DNA from: Pseudeuparius sepicola
Lineage: Eukaryota; Arthropoda; Insecta; Coleoptera; Anthribidae
Direction: 5' to 3'
Length of the DNA: 64,000 nucleotides
Assembly: GCA_963920635.1 (NCBI GenBank)
Contig: OY987305.1
Coordinates: forward strand, 3,325,153-3,389,152
Both the position numbers and the translations under genes were made by a program. Position 1 is the first letter of the stretch; each line of letters starts with the position of its first letter. The notes beneath the pieces were generated by a model. That model searched no databases. It saw only the letters and a list, made by a program, of their open reading frames with translations, and was not told the origin of the DNA. This document shows, piece after piece, positions 10,250 to 21,585 of this stretch.

Positions 10250-12048
10250 CAGGGTGGCCCACCACGAACTGTATCGATCAATATATGGAAAACTAAAAGT
10301 AGGAAAATTCTGAAAATTTGGCACCTCACCAATGCCGATGGGCGATGCTCAACTAAAATATTTTGGTGAATCTGGCACTTTCGGTTATACCGGAAGTCAA
10401 TATCAACTTTCTTATCTCAAATGGAACACCCTGTATATTATTGCATTTTTTGGATTCTAGGCATCCTTTTGGAACAAAAACATGCAATATGTCCTGTCTA
10501 AATCCAACCGTTTTTGAGATATTTGCATTTTTCCGAAAAAAATTACAGGTGCAGACCTAAAGTCAATTAGCAATTTATACGAGGAAACCGCGAAATTTCA
10601 AAACGAATTTTTGGCATCGTGTAACAGAAGCCCTGACCTAGTGACCTCTGCTGAGAAATAAATCCGTTCTTATACTAGGATTCTAGGCATCATCACAAAA
10701 TATGAATAAAAATTACATTCAAAATGTGCTTAAATCTGGAAATTTTCGAATGGAAACCCCCATTTTTTTAATGCGAACTTATTCACCACTAAAAATGATG
10801 TCAACTTTGTGTAAGGTTTCCTATACCTAAATGCAGTAATTTTCGATTCATTTACGAAAAACCCACTTTTCGCCTATAAAATGCGGGGTTTGCTTAACGC
10901 TTGGAAAATCATATTAGCCGTGGACGTGGAAAAGACAATCGCGGCTGAGGAAATGTCACTTGGTTTATAAATTATTGTCAACAATAATGCCGGCGCGTTT
11001 GAATCACACAAACGAAGATTATTTAATTTTGTTTATTATCTACGGAGAAAGCAACAAAGTAAAATCAAGAACGTGCGATACATTTGGGGCTCGCTATCCA
11101 CAAAAAACAAAACCGTCGCCAAACGTAATTTTTCTCTGACACGTCCATACTGTTTAAAATTTTGTATTATTTTTTTAACTGTGTTTGGCGACGGTTTTGT
11201 TTTTGTGGATAGCGAGCCCCAAATGTATCGCACGTTCTTGATATTACTTTGTTGCATTCTCCGTAGATAATAAACAAATTTAAATAATCTTCGTTTGTGT
11301 AATTTAAGCACGCCGGCATTATTGTTGACAATAATTTATAAACCAAGTGACATTTCCTCAGCCGCGATTGTCTTTTCCACGTCCACGGCTAATATGATTT
11401 TCCAAGCGTTAAGCAAACCCCGCATTTTATGGGCGAAAAGTGTTTTTTTCGTAAATTAATCGAAAATTACTGCATTTAGGTATAGGAAACCTTACACAAA
11501 GTTGACATAATTTTTAGTGGTGAATAAGATCGCATTAAAAAAAAATGGGGGTTTCCATTTGAAAATTTCGAGATTTAAGCACATTTTGAATGTAATTTTT
11601 ATTCATATTTTGGAACACCCTGTATAAGAACGGATTTATTTCTCAGCAGAGATCACTAGGTCAGGGTTTCTGTTACATGATGCCAAAAATTCGTTTTGAA
11701 ATTTCGCGGTTTCCTCGTATAGATTGCTAATTGACTTTAGGTCTGCACCTGTAATTTTTTTCGGAAAAATGCAAATATCTCAAAAACGGTTAGATTTAGA
11801 CATAGGACATGTTGCATGTTTTTGTTCCAAAATGATGCCTAGAATCCAAAAATGCAATAATATACAGGGTGTGCTATTTGAGATAAGAGAGTTGATATCG
11901 ACTTCCGGTATAACCGGAAGTGCCAGATTCACCAAAATATTTTAGTTGAGCAGCGCCCACCGGCATTGGTGAGGTGCCAAATTTTCAGAATTTTCCTACT
12001 TTTAGTTTTCCATATATAGATCGATGCAGTTCGTGGTGGGCCACCCTG
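10250..12048. mobile_element. 1.8-kb foldback element, CAGGGTG...CACCCTG, TA-flanked
   Basis: Two arms of about 870 bp (10250-11125 and 11179-12048) are near-complete inverted copies around a loop of about 53 nt. It begins CAGGGTGGCCCACCACGAAC and is flanked by TA at 10248-10249 and 12049-12050. Each arm carries the start of a transposase gene (next entry). It therefore looks like a head-to-head duplication of one transposon end. Confidence 0.88.
10987..11270. pseudogene. transposase N-terminal fragment, present in both foldback arms
   Basis: From the ATG at 10987 on the plus strand the left arm reads NHTNEDYLILFIIYGE then TFGARYPQKTKPSPN. The minus strand of the right arm reads the same protein and continues TVKKIIQNFKQYGRVREK. 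The pattern (acidic start, YGE, RYP, PS.NT, F..G.V) is that of the helix-turn-helix N-terminus (DUF4817 type) found in insect TA-inserting transposases. Only the N-terminus is present. Confidence 0.65.
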
Positions 12049-12490
12049 TATAAACATATACCTTTTTTAAAAGTGTTCTATTTATCTGCAATACTTTTTA
12101 TTGTATTATTTTGTTTTTATAATTTTAAATGTTGTATTTATTTATAAATATATTACATAATCTTTATGGTGTTTTTTATTTGTAGTGACAATAAACAAAA
12201 GCATGCTTTCAAAACATTTATTGTGAAAAATATGCGTGAACCATTTACCTTATAAAAATATCTTTAAAGCTGAATTCAGCTTTTCAATTGCACCTATAAG
12301 GTAAAAAAAAAACAAATAAAACTGAACTTTACTTCTAAAACTGAAAATTAAAAGGAGTATTCTGAACAAGCAACGTTTAAAATCAGTTATAAACCTATCA
12401 ATAAAAACGAAAAAATAAACTCAAATCTTATCCTAAAAAATTCAAAACAAACTTAACCCGAAAATTCTTCTGAATACAATCTGCAACATT
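12049..12490 (-). other. wash 3' flank
   Basis: AT-rich sequence downstream of the WASH stop; should include its 3' UTR. No further gene seen. Confidence 0.4.
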
Positions 12491-12694
12491 CTATTGCCAG
12501 TCTTCTTCTGATTCGGTCCCCGAAGAGGTGGTGTCCTTATTGGCCGCTGGAGGAGGAATCATCGCCGAAATTTTCGTGAACGTCGATTCGGCATCGAACG
12601 AAGTTTTCGGTTCCTGCCGATCGGACTTAGTTCCCGAAATACCCTTCCTGCGCATCTGCAGCTTGGAATGCAAGTCCGCCATTAGATCCACGCT
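12491..12694 (-). CDS. wash: wash exon 3 (C and A regions of VCA)
   Basis: 204 nt including the stop. Acceptor TTTTTCAG/AGC. The last residues EEDW carry the acidic, tryptophan-bearing Arp2/3-binding tail. Confidence 0.94.
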   Translation of the reverse strand, partial: SVDLMADLHSKLQMRRKGISGTKSDRQEPKTSFDAESTFTKISAMIPPPAANKDTTSSGTESEEDWQ

Positions 12695-15600
12695 CTGAAA
12701 AATATCAAGTTGGTGGAAAAAACAATTGAGGTTAGGAAGCTACTTAAAGTAGAGATGGGCAACGGAAACTTTCCAAGTCGGGAAAGTTTTCGTTTTTGGA
12801 AACTTTCCGGGAAGAAACTTTGAAGGTATAGGAAACTTTCTCTGGAAGTATCCAAAAATTTATGTAGAAATTTTAAATTTGCCGTCATAACTGCCTGGCC
12901 AAGATTCATGACATAACCTAAAAAATACAAAAAAGAACAAAGAAGAATCATGAACTGTGCTATAGACCACAGATCAAATATATTTTGTTATATTTTATTA
13001 TTTTATATTTTTTTATTAGACTTTTTCACTTCTGAAATTTAATAAGTTTAAATTAAATTAAACTAGATAAATAATGATAATATGAACAATATGTGAATTT
13101 ATTATTCTTTCATATTTGGTTTTATCTTTTATCCTTATGTTTTATTTTTACTTTTGTACAGGGTGTCACAATTAAGATGTTACGAGCGATTATCTCGGTA
13201 ATTTTTAAGATACTACATTGGTGGTTCAAAAACTAAACTTGTGTAGTTTTTGTTTTTTCCAAGAAATTGAATGCCGCCAAGAAAAAAACAGTTTAATTTC
13301 AAACAAAAAAGTTATCGCCAAATAACCGATTTTTTTAAAATTAAGATGGCGATTTTATTGCAATTTTTCATTAGACTAGTAAAGTGAATAAAAAATCTGC
13401 ACAACACGGTTGCATATCACTTTTGGTTTAGCAGGAGTAATGTTTTTTTGTCCCAGCTAAGTCTGCAAAAAAATAATAGTATTTTTTAACAAAAAAAAAA
13501 ACGTCACTTCTTACGTTTTTTACTGTAGGTAGTAATTAATTAATAATACTAATAATTTAAAATCTGAAAATGGAAATTTGAATTATGATCATGAAATACG
13601 AATTATAAAGCAAAACTTTTACATTTTGTGATATTATACCTTTTCTACAATATCTTTAGCAAATTTCACTTAAAATATGACATATTTGGCATTTTTAGAA
13701 AGCTCTAAGTATGACTAATTAAAGTAAACAATAAAAAAAGAAAATCGGAAACTTTCTGAAAGTTTCGGAAATTTTGGTCGGAAACTTTCCGGGAATTTTC
13801 GTAAAGAGAGAACTTTCCCATCTCTAATTTAAAGTACCTACCTAATTGACTTGTTTGTCAAACCCAAAAAGAATTGATTTTTTTAATGTTTAGAGTTTTG
13901 AAAATGTCTTGTACGATTTTATACTGACAAAAATCTGTTTATAAAACAAGTTTGGCACCAAATCTACACTGAAAGAGGATCAAAGCGGTTAGGAAAAATA
14001 ATTGCACAGTTTTATGTGCCAGGCCATAAAAATAATTAATTTTTTAACCTAGATCATATTAGAATTCGAAAATATTCTGTTCTGTTTCGAAAACAGTAAA
14101 TCTGTAATTAAATCGACACTCTAAAAGAAAACCAAGGTGGCTAGGACAAACAATTGAGGTTAGAACTTATTTAAAGTAGGTAGGGTCAATTCGCCCAGTG
14201 GTCAGACAGTTAAGGCACATCTAAACTTAAATTTTCAGTTAAAATTATATGTACTCCGTTAATGCGACGGAAACTTTTTCCAAGATGTAGTTTCATTATT
14301 TGTCTTTGCGTTAAATATAACTGTTAAATTTTAGAAACCCGAAGGTTATTTTTTATCAAATTTGATAGAGAAAAAAGGCTATTTTGCTGATGGTCGGACA
14401 GTATTTGCCAGTGGTCGGCCAAGTAGTTGCTAGTAATCGGACATCTCCTGATTGGTCAATATTCGTAAGTTCGCACAGGCCCGTATTTTGGAATATTGTT
14501 TGGTAGGATAAATTTGGGAATATAATATATTATATGTATACATAATATATGTATTATTTTATTAGATCTCAATTAATTTGAAAATGATATCTAAAAGTAT
14601 TCCATTATGAAGAAAAGGGACTGAATTTATTTACTAGGTACTTTAGATTTGGGTATTTTAGGAGAATGGGAGTTTTTTCAAAGATTATGATACCTAAATA
14701 GATAGTACCTATCTTACTAGGGAAGTATTATTGTAAATATATTTATTTTACTTCTATATAGAGTTAGCAAAAACTTAATTTCGGCATAACAAAAATAAAA
14801 TATAAAAACCGAACACCTACAAAATAAAAATAAATAAAAAATAATTAATTAAAAACTACTTTGCTTAGGTAGGTACATTCTTTGGCGACTCTTAGGAAAG
14901 AAGGTAAAGTATATAAAAAATAATTAGTACAATTTTTTTGGACATTATCCACTAGCATATTTTTTTGTATGGGAAGACCGCACCTCGCCAAGTTCGTAAT
15001 CCAAGCCACCAACTTTTTTCGTTTCGTCTTTTTAAAACAGGATCCGGGCCCATTTGTTTAAAAATATCGCCGACATTGCCTTTAATACGGTCCTGCACGG
15101 TAAATTTAGGAACCCCATAATTTCCGCATATTTCACGCAATTTCCCGCCATTACGAACAGCTTCTACCGCTTTTATTAAAGATTCATTGTCATATTGTTG
15201 AAATTTTCCTTTGGTTTTGGGCGCCATAACAGAAAATAATGAAAATAACAAAAAAAGAAATCAGAAAACCCCTCAAGAAAACGGAGAAATAATTAAGTGT
15301 CCGACTTCCGAAGCCTTGAAAATTACACCTTAGTTAGTGGTCGGACAAAATTTATTTTCCTTAATCCTTCTCTGTATTTAGATTTCGCTGTCCGACCACT
15401 GACTACCACTTTACACTTTTGGTTCACGACATGAAATAAAAAAGGATGGTCAATGCTATTGTTAATAAGTCAAAAAAGGGGGGAGGTATATGGACCGATC
15501 ATTTCCAGTAGTCGGACACCCGTCCGACTATTGGTTTATAACAGAATAATTTACCAGTTTGCCGGCCATTCAATTTTAACCACCAAATAGGGCAAAGTAC

Positions 15601-18600
15601 ATATTTTTGTGATTTATAATGCAAATTTAGATTATTTCTAATATATAAAGCTGTATACTACTCCTTAAATTTACTAAATCAAATTTATATTAACTCTTCC
15701 ACACTTATTGTTCACCTAAACATTTGAAGAGAGCACAAATACGTTAACTTTGGCGCGCTTTTATCGTTTCCAGGATAACAACTGCAGAAATGAAAAATAT
15801 ATAATATAATAACAAGGTTGCAAGATCTGCGATTTTAACTTTAGACGGCCAAATCTGTATCGCATTTTCTAGTTATTATTCAATATGCAAGTTTTGTCCG
15901 ACTATTGGCTGTGTCCGGCTTACTGGCGAATCGACCCTAATTGATTTGTTTGTCAAATCTTAAAAATAATTGTTTTTTTTTTATCTTTTACATTACATTT
16001 TAGAAATTTAGAAAAAAGTAAACATACAGGAGGGGCGATCTGCTTCCTCTTCTTCTGCATTCGAGTTTCAGTTCCCACCGGCTTCAACTTATCTCTCCCG
16101 CCAGCCTTCCTTATCGCCTCCATCAGATTTGTTCTCATTTCAAGCAACAACTCTCCGCTAGGTTTATGATATAACTCCTCAAATTCTGGTGGTTCAATTT
16201 TCTCGACGATTACCTTTGGAGTTGCGTCTCTTAATTTGTCCATGATCGTCTTCTTGTATGCCTTCGCTTTTGGCGGTTTTGGGGGTTCAACCATGGGTGG
16301 CGGCATAGGGGGCGGCATTTTGACAACATCGGGGGTGTCATCATCGTCAATGACGATGATTTCATCTTCATCATCGTCAATGACAATAGTCTCGATGGGT
16401 TTGTCGACAGCTGGTAAACCAGCTGGAAGAGCTTTGTTATCAGCTTCAGTGGCGACAGGACCGGTAGAAGGTTGTTTAGAGGTAGTAGCAGATGGGGCGA
16501 TACTGTCATTGCCACCCTGAAATATTGCAACATGAAAAATTTTAAAAATAAATGTTGCATACTAGTCATGGCAATATCAATGTTGTTTGAATTGACTTTA
16601 TTGGTGGCACTAGTGTTATGTTATGATGTTAATAATTTTAAAAAATATATGTATATTATTGGAAAATATAAGGAAATAATTGTATCTGCAAATACGTAAG
16701 TGCTTTTAAAAGTAAATAATAAAACAATAAAAATTCTAGGAACCAATGAAAATAGCGATTCAAATACCTATTTTATCTGCCTACTCACTTAAATTAAGTT
16801 GCACGTGGATTAAACAATTATAACCGTAACTTACTTTATCACAAATAATATTAATGTCAATAGGTATACCTAAATACAAAAACTCTAACGTACAAATTAT
16901 GTGGTATGAAAAACTTATCGAAATGAATTTTATTAAATACGGACCTGGATTTTTTATTCCATATTTCGAAATGAATCGTTGTCATTTACTAAGAACAAAA
17001 TTAATACGGTCCTGGACTATGCATTTTTCTCTTTTTTTCAAAGATAATAGGTGATCATTATTTTAATACCTACTGGATTAATTAAACTCCATGTTTGTCA
17101 ATTCTTTTTTACTTTAGGTAAAATGTATCCCACTTAGTTAATAATTATTTTACCTAAAGTATTTACAGAAAATAATTTCAAAATATGACAAACATGAAGT
17201 TTAATTAATCCAGTAGGTATTAAAATAAGGATCACCTGTTATCTTTGAAAAAAAGAGAAAAATGCAAAGTCCCGGACCGTATTAATTTTTTTCTTAGTAA
17301 ATGTGCATTTTAGCGGCCAAAACGAGAAAAAAATATGTATGTGTCATACATCGTTGTACTCAGGACAACGATTCATTTCGAAACATGGAATAAGAAATCC
17401 AGGTTCGTATTTAAAAAAATAAAGATGATCCCTCTATTTCAAAAACGAAACGTCGCCCCGAAAATCTAAAAATACCATGACGTAGTACAGAAAAGGTTGC
17501 AATGGAGACGTATAATTTATTTTTCTTGAAATCGGCAGTAAAGTGTCCCAAAATCGTCATTAAAAGCACAGAAATCGTACAATAATGGGCTACATTATTG
17601 TACGATTTTTTTCAATAAGTAGGCCTTGGCGAGATGTAAACATCAAACGTCAGACATGGAGAAATCGCCCGTCAAAAGTGACCAAATATTCAAAACCCGG
17701 GTGATAAAGGCCCATTTAACTTTTCGTACACATTGCGAAATTGTTTCCTATAGAAGCGCAATCCTTCAGTATACATATTTTAGTAAATTTGCATATCAAT
17801 AGATTTGTTGTGTAGGCTGCACAAGAAGCAGCAGTTTGGTTTTTCTGTACGAAGATGCCGTGTCTTGTCTTACTTGACCTAGGTAAAGCGATCGTCAAAG
17901 TCAAGCAACGCCGCGCGTAGTCGGTTCATGGACGGGTGATCACTTATTATTATTTTCTTGCCTAATAAAACTTTTTTTTTTCCGATTAAAAAAAATATAT
18001 ATGTACCTCGGCACTGAAGTTCTTTTTATGACTCATTTGCCTCGGCCAGAGGCCTCGGCAACTAAATTCCACATAAGTAATAAAAAGTTGAACTTCTGTG
18101 CCTTGGTACATAAATAACTATTTCAATATTATCACAAATGGCGCCAGAAAAAAGAAAATCTAGTTTTCAAAAATTCGGTTTTTCTTAAATATCTCAGCAA
18201 GCCATCAAAATGTTTTAACTTTCTTAACGGAATATTGTTAGGTACCCAAAGGCGCAACTTTGCCCTCGTTTGACCGACTTTGTATCTGTTATGGTTTCCG
18301 AGATCCCTATGTTGAGCACCGGAACTGAATCACCCTGTATACCTAATTCTTCAAAAATTTACTCAGCAATCACTTGTTAAAATATCTTCATGTTGATTTG
18401 GAACACCCCGTCTGTACTAAAATCGAGCAACTCTTACGTCTGGCGTAAACAAGAGCACGTGCTTTGAAATATCTGCCATAGCCGCACGGAGGTACGACCT
18501 TTATTTAATTTTAGTCTTGTGTACATCAAAATATTTCAGACAAGAATTACTGGCTCAATTAAAAGGGTCCAAACATCGATAAAATTATTTGTGGCAGTGT

Positions 18601-19477
18601 CTAAATAGCTGAAAACAACAAGATAAAACCGAATATCTACACTTTTGCGATCGAGCACGTCCCTGTTGCCAGGTGTACGGATTGCTCGATTTTACTATAA
18701 GTGTATTAAGAACTTAAAAATACTTACGTCAGTTTCATGGTATCTCACGTCGTCAGCGACCCCAGGTAAGTCGGGTAAGTCCAATGGAACATCCAGCAAT
18801 GGCAAATTGCCAATAGTAGGCATATACAAATAGTTCTGAGTGGTCGGTTTGGTCGACGAGGATCCTTCAGTAATCGACTGCGGAGCAGCCCCGATTCCAG
18901 AGACATCGGGAAACTCTTGTTTAGAAATAGAAATACATACCCAAAGCAAAGGGTCGGAGAATATGAAATTAGCGTACAAATTATTGCCGGTATTAAACTG
19001 CATCAAGCTGGTAATGTTTTCGAGATCAGCTGGATATTCCCCGAGCCCCTCAGTAGTAACGGTGTTTTCTTGAGTATCGTTAACTTGGACATGGTAAAAC
19101 TGTAGCCTGTCGACAGGTTCGTAAGCCGAGGTATAGTTCTGTTGCTGGATTTCGCGGTTCGGAAGCTCCACGGCAGCGGTTACACTGAAAATCGAAACAT
19201 ATTCCCTATTTACATCGGTCGCAGGGTATTTACAGCTCGAAAAGACTTGCGTGGCATTCTTAGCGCCTCTAAGTTTGTTTATTTTTTCGTTCACTTCATC
19301 TATTCTCTCAGAGAAAATTGATAGTTTTTCAAAATTAGATTCTAGACGTTTGTTTATCACTCGAAAGATATCATCGGTTATGTTGTTTAGGTGGTCTATC
19401 ATTTCGGCTATTTGGACAATTGTCTCATTTTTGTTTAGATTTTGCGGAATAATTGATACTTTGTATCGTGAGTCCAT
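12491..19477 (-). CDS. wash: WASH complex subunit 1 (washout/WASHC1), three exons
   Basis: WASH activates Arp2/3 on endosomes and works in a complex with strumpellin, FAM21, SWIP and CCDC53. Exons: 18728-19477, 16028-16516, 12491-12694, all in phase 0, giving 480 residues (family about 465-480). Exon 1 is the WASH homology domain: VFSSCKYPATD near residue 80, LYANFIFSDPL, NYLYMPTIGNLPLLDVP and DLPDLPGVADDVRY. Exon 2 has an acidic VIDDD repeat, a short proline stretch (MPPPMPPPMVEPPKPPK), and the WH2-like NLMEAIRKAGGRDKL. Exon 3 has the central helix DLMADLHSKLQMRRKGISG and the acidic tail ESEEDWQ, together the VCA module. The ATG at 19475-19477 is the only sensible start. The last intron holds two transposons; exons are intact. 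Confidence 0.94.
12750..13826. mobile_element. hAT-like non-autonomous element
   Basis: 1077 bp with termini TAGAGATGGGCAAC / its imperfect complement ending CCCATCTCTA, and flanks ACTTAAAG (12742-12749) and ATTTAAAG (13827-13834), 7 of 8 matching. GGAAACTTTCC motifs recur near both ends. A solitary TACAGGGTGTCAC end sits at about 13158. Confidence 0.78.
14183..15937. mobile_element. pogo/Tigger-like element, TA-flanked, internally deleted
   Basis: 1755 bp. Termini GGGTCAATTCGCCCAGTGG and, at the right, the complement of GGGTCGATTCGCCAGTAAG, with TA on both sides (14181-14182, 15938-15939). Variants of TGGTCGGACA are scattered near both ends and look like transposase-binding sites. It sits in wash intron 2. 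Confidence 0.8.
14920..15227 (-). pseudogene. CENP-B/pogo-type transposase N-terminus
   Basis: ATG at 15225-15227. The frame MAPKTKGKFQQYDNESL, AVEAVRNGGKLREICGNYG and VPKFTVQDRIKG is the helix-turn-helix (psq type) of jerky/Tigger transposases. A frameshift near 15017 is followed, in the next frame, by LVAWITNLARCGLPIQKN and MLVDNVQKIV. The catalytic domain is absent. Confidence 0.8.
16028..16516 (-). CDS. wash: wash exon 2 (acidic linker, proline stretch, WH2)
   Basis: 489 nt. Acceptor TATTTCAG, donor CCTCCT/GTATGT. It includes a duplicated ETIVIDDDE / EIIVIDDDD block that resembles SUMO-interaction motifs (inference). Confidence 0.93.
16727..16890. repeat. dispersed repeat, copy 1 of 3
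   Basis: Shares long stretches, for example TGTCAATAGG and ACCAATGAAAAT, with 40490-40615 and 45055-45215. Function unknown. Confidence 0.55.
16890..17420. mobile_element. imperfect foldback element in wash intron 1
   Basis: The left arm (through AAATACGGACCTGGATTTTT and TTAATACCTACTGGATTAATT) is repeated in reverse at 17150-17420, around a turn at TTTAGGTAAAATG / ATTTTACCTAAA. Clear ends are not visible. Confidence 0.6.
17572..17608. repeat. 37-bp hairpin
   Basis: Perfect 16-bp arms, AAATCGTACAATAATG and its complement, with a 5-nt loop. Unlike the CACAG hairpins it has no flanking duplication that I can see. Confidence 0.6.
17887..17943 (+). repeat. 5S rRNA-derived fragment (SINE3-like)
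   Basis: Contains CAAAGTCAAGCAACGCCG and then GGTTCATGGACGGGTGATCAC, closely following the internal control region of insect 5S rRNA (GTTAAGCAACGTCG ... TTGGATGGGTGACC). Too diverged and too short to be a 5S gene; likely part of a 5S-headed SINE. Confidence 0.55.
18419..18690. repeat. dispersed repeat shared with 58480-58735
   Basis: This block and 58480-58735 are copies in opposite orientation, sharing TTACGTCTGGCGTAAAC-type ends, CATCGATAAAATTATTTGTGG and GATCGAGCACGTCCCTGTTG. It sits next to wash exon 1. Confidence 0.65.
18728..19477 (-). CDS. wash: wash exon 1 (WASH homology domain)
   Basis: 750 nt, exactly 250 codons. Donor GAAACTGAC/GTAAGT. Encodes the N-terminal domain that binds the rest of the WASH complex. 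Confidence 0.94.
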
Positions 19478-21013
19478 TTTAAATGGGGTGTTATCGTTTA
19501 ATCATTATGAAAATAAATTAATATCTTTTTGTTTGTTATGATTTTGATAGACTTGGAATTTAGGGTTAGGTAGGGGGCGAATGTATCATAGAAATATCAA
19601 TAAGTAGTTTAGAAGATTCCACAAAGCTATATAAAATAGGTGTACGTGGGCACTTTGTTTAATAGAAAAGAAAAATGACTTTCAATCTGCCTAATGTAAT
19701 TAAATTTCAAAATATTGATAAAAAAATAATAATTTTATGAACTAAGTTTTTTTCTAGGAGCAAATATTATTTTAAATGCGATTATTTGAAAAGATTTATC
19801 TGTAATTCATTTAAAAAACCCCACAAGTTAGAATAAAACTTTATTGCCTCAAATTTAAATTTATATTAATAAAACAGGAACAGATTTAGAAAATTAGATA
19901 TACTTAAAATATGGTATTTTGATTACTTTAAACTTAGGCCAATATACCTGTAGCTTTTGTTTTTGTACGTAAGGATAATTAATAATTTTATATAAACGTA
20001 GATAAAAATATATTTGAAAATATTTGCTGTTCCTAACTAAGTATTAAATTTTTAAACCTGTCAAGAAATGTCAGGTACATTTCAGTCTCTTTGGAAAGGG
20101 TGAAAGTCAAATTGTTACGATTTAAAATTAATAATTGTAAAAAATTAATGGTATTCTAAAAAACTTATACTGCTGCCCTCAGACTGACATATAGGTGCCG
20201 ATCATTTTCAAATTTGATACACGGACATTATTGAACTTTTTCGATATCTTTTACAGAAAAGGAACTTTGCATAAACCCAATATAAAATTTTGACTCAATG
20301 AAAAATTTAAATGCGGAAAATATGCTTCAAATTACTTTCTAATATAGACCTATCCTTAAACGTCAAATTTATAACCCTTAAATTTTTTTATCATTTACAC
20401 TACACACCTTAGTGCAGTCAATCCAAGGACGCTCTGTAAAGGTATATTGTATCTAGTCTTTTAAAAACTTTGTACTATTCTACGTAATACTGCCCGTAAA
20501 AATGATCTAGGTTTATATAAACGTAGATAAATATAATTATATAATTATGTAATATAATTATATAGACTGAAAAAAATATAACTATACTATAATATTCAAT
20601 TTCAAGGGGTAGTGCTATGGAGTGCTTCTTATAGGGCTCCGTAGGCAGTGCATATAAACACTGAGAGGCCGTCACTGACGGACGAAACGACTATCATTGA
20701 AATTGAATATAATTTATATACTTGACAGTCTCATTACTTACTTAACAGTCATATTACGAGTAGGACTTTCAAAAATATTGACATTTAGTTAGCAAAAAAA
20801 TGAAACAAAAACTTTTAGGTATTAATATCCGCGAACAAGAAATGCGCAAATTCTATAAATGCTTTTGAAAGCCTCATCGTATATGTTTGTTTAGATAATG
20901 TAAAACGCAAGCAAAAAAATGGAAGCACCTGAAAAGGAACATAGGTTTCTACTAAACTACTAGCCTACTAGGTAACTACAAACAAAAAATGTAAGTCGCA
21001 TTACAAAGCGAAC
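19478..21013. other. spacer between wash and the unnamed gene
   Basis: AT-rich. I see no coding exon or element with clear ends. It must contain the wash promoter. Confidence 0.45.
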
Positions 21014-21585
21014 TTACGAAGAAGATCCATAATCGTCGCTGCCATCTCCGAAATACTGGCTGCTGCATCCGCTGCTTGACGGTTCCAATTGGTTACCGAA
21101 GCTGTCCATGTCCAAAGTATCGAGAGTGCTTAGAGGTGGTGTCTGGCTCGGTCCTTGGCCACTCCCCGACGTGAAGCTAAGGGCTCCTTCGGCGCTGCTA
21201 GTGGATGCGCCCTCTTCGTCCCTAGGAGCATACCCGGCCACCGCTTGTCGGCCTAAGATCGGATGCGGTATACCTCCGGCCTGTTGCAGACTCATGCGGT
21301 AGTTAGCGACAAACACTCTGTAAGAAGGGCAGATGATTCTACCGTCGTCTGTTGTGGTGCGATGGACTTGGTAATCGCTTGGTACCCAGCCCTTGGCCAG
21401 CTGCAGGGAGATACAATACGGGCAAAACGAGTATCTCCTCTCTAGAGACAGCTGGTCGTGACTTAAATCGGGTCCGCGCCCTAGGATCGGACGTCCGTTT
21501 AATGGCACAAAAAATCCTGCCTCAGGATCTAAATAAGGGCCAGCCTGAAGCCCGACAGGGAGAGCAACAGCTCCTGCTTCTCCAG
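21014..21585 (-). CDS. unrecognised gene, exon 2
   Basis: 572 nt to a TAA at 21014-21016. The stop lies inside TTC/GTAAGT, so splicing here would remove it and extend the protein. Confidence 0.7.

Noticed and set aside
16236..16520. Plus-strand open frame rich in Gly and Ser
   Set aside because: It is the antisense of wash exon 2; the repeats are the reverse reading of its Pro- and Asp-rich codons.
17572..17608. Another member of the CACAG hairpin family
   Set aside because: CACAG lies just left, but the right side lacks CTGTG and there is no 7-bp duplication.
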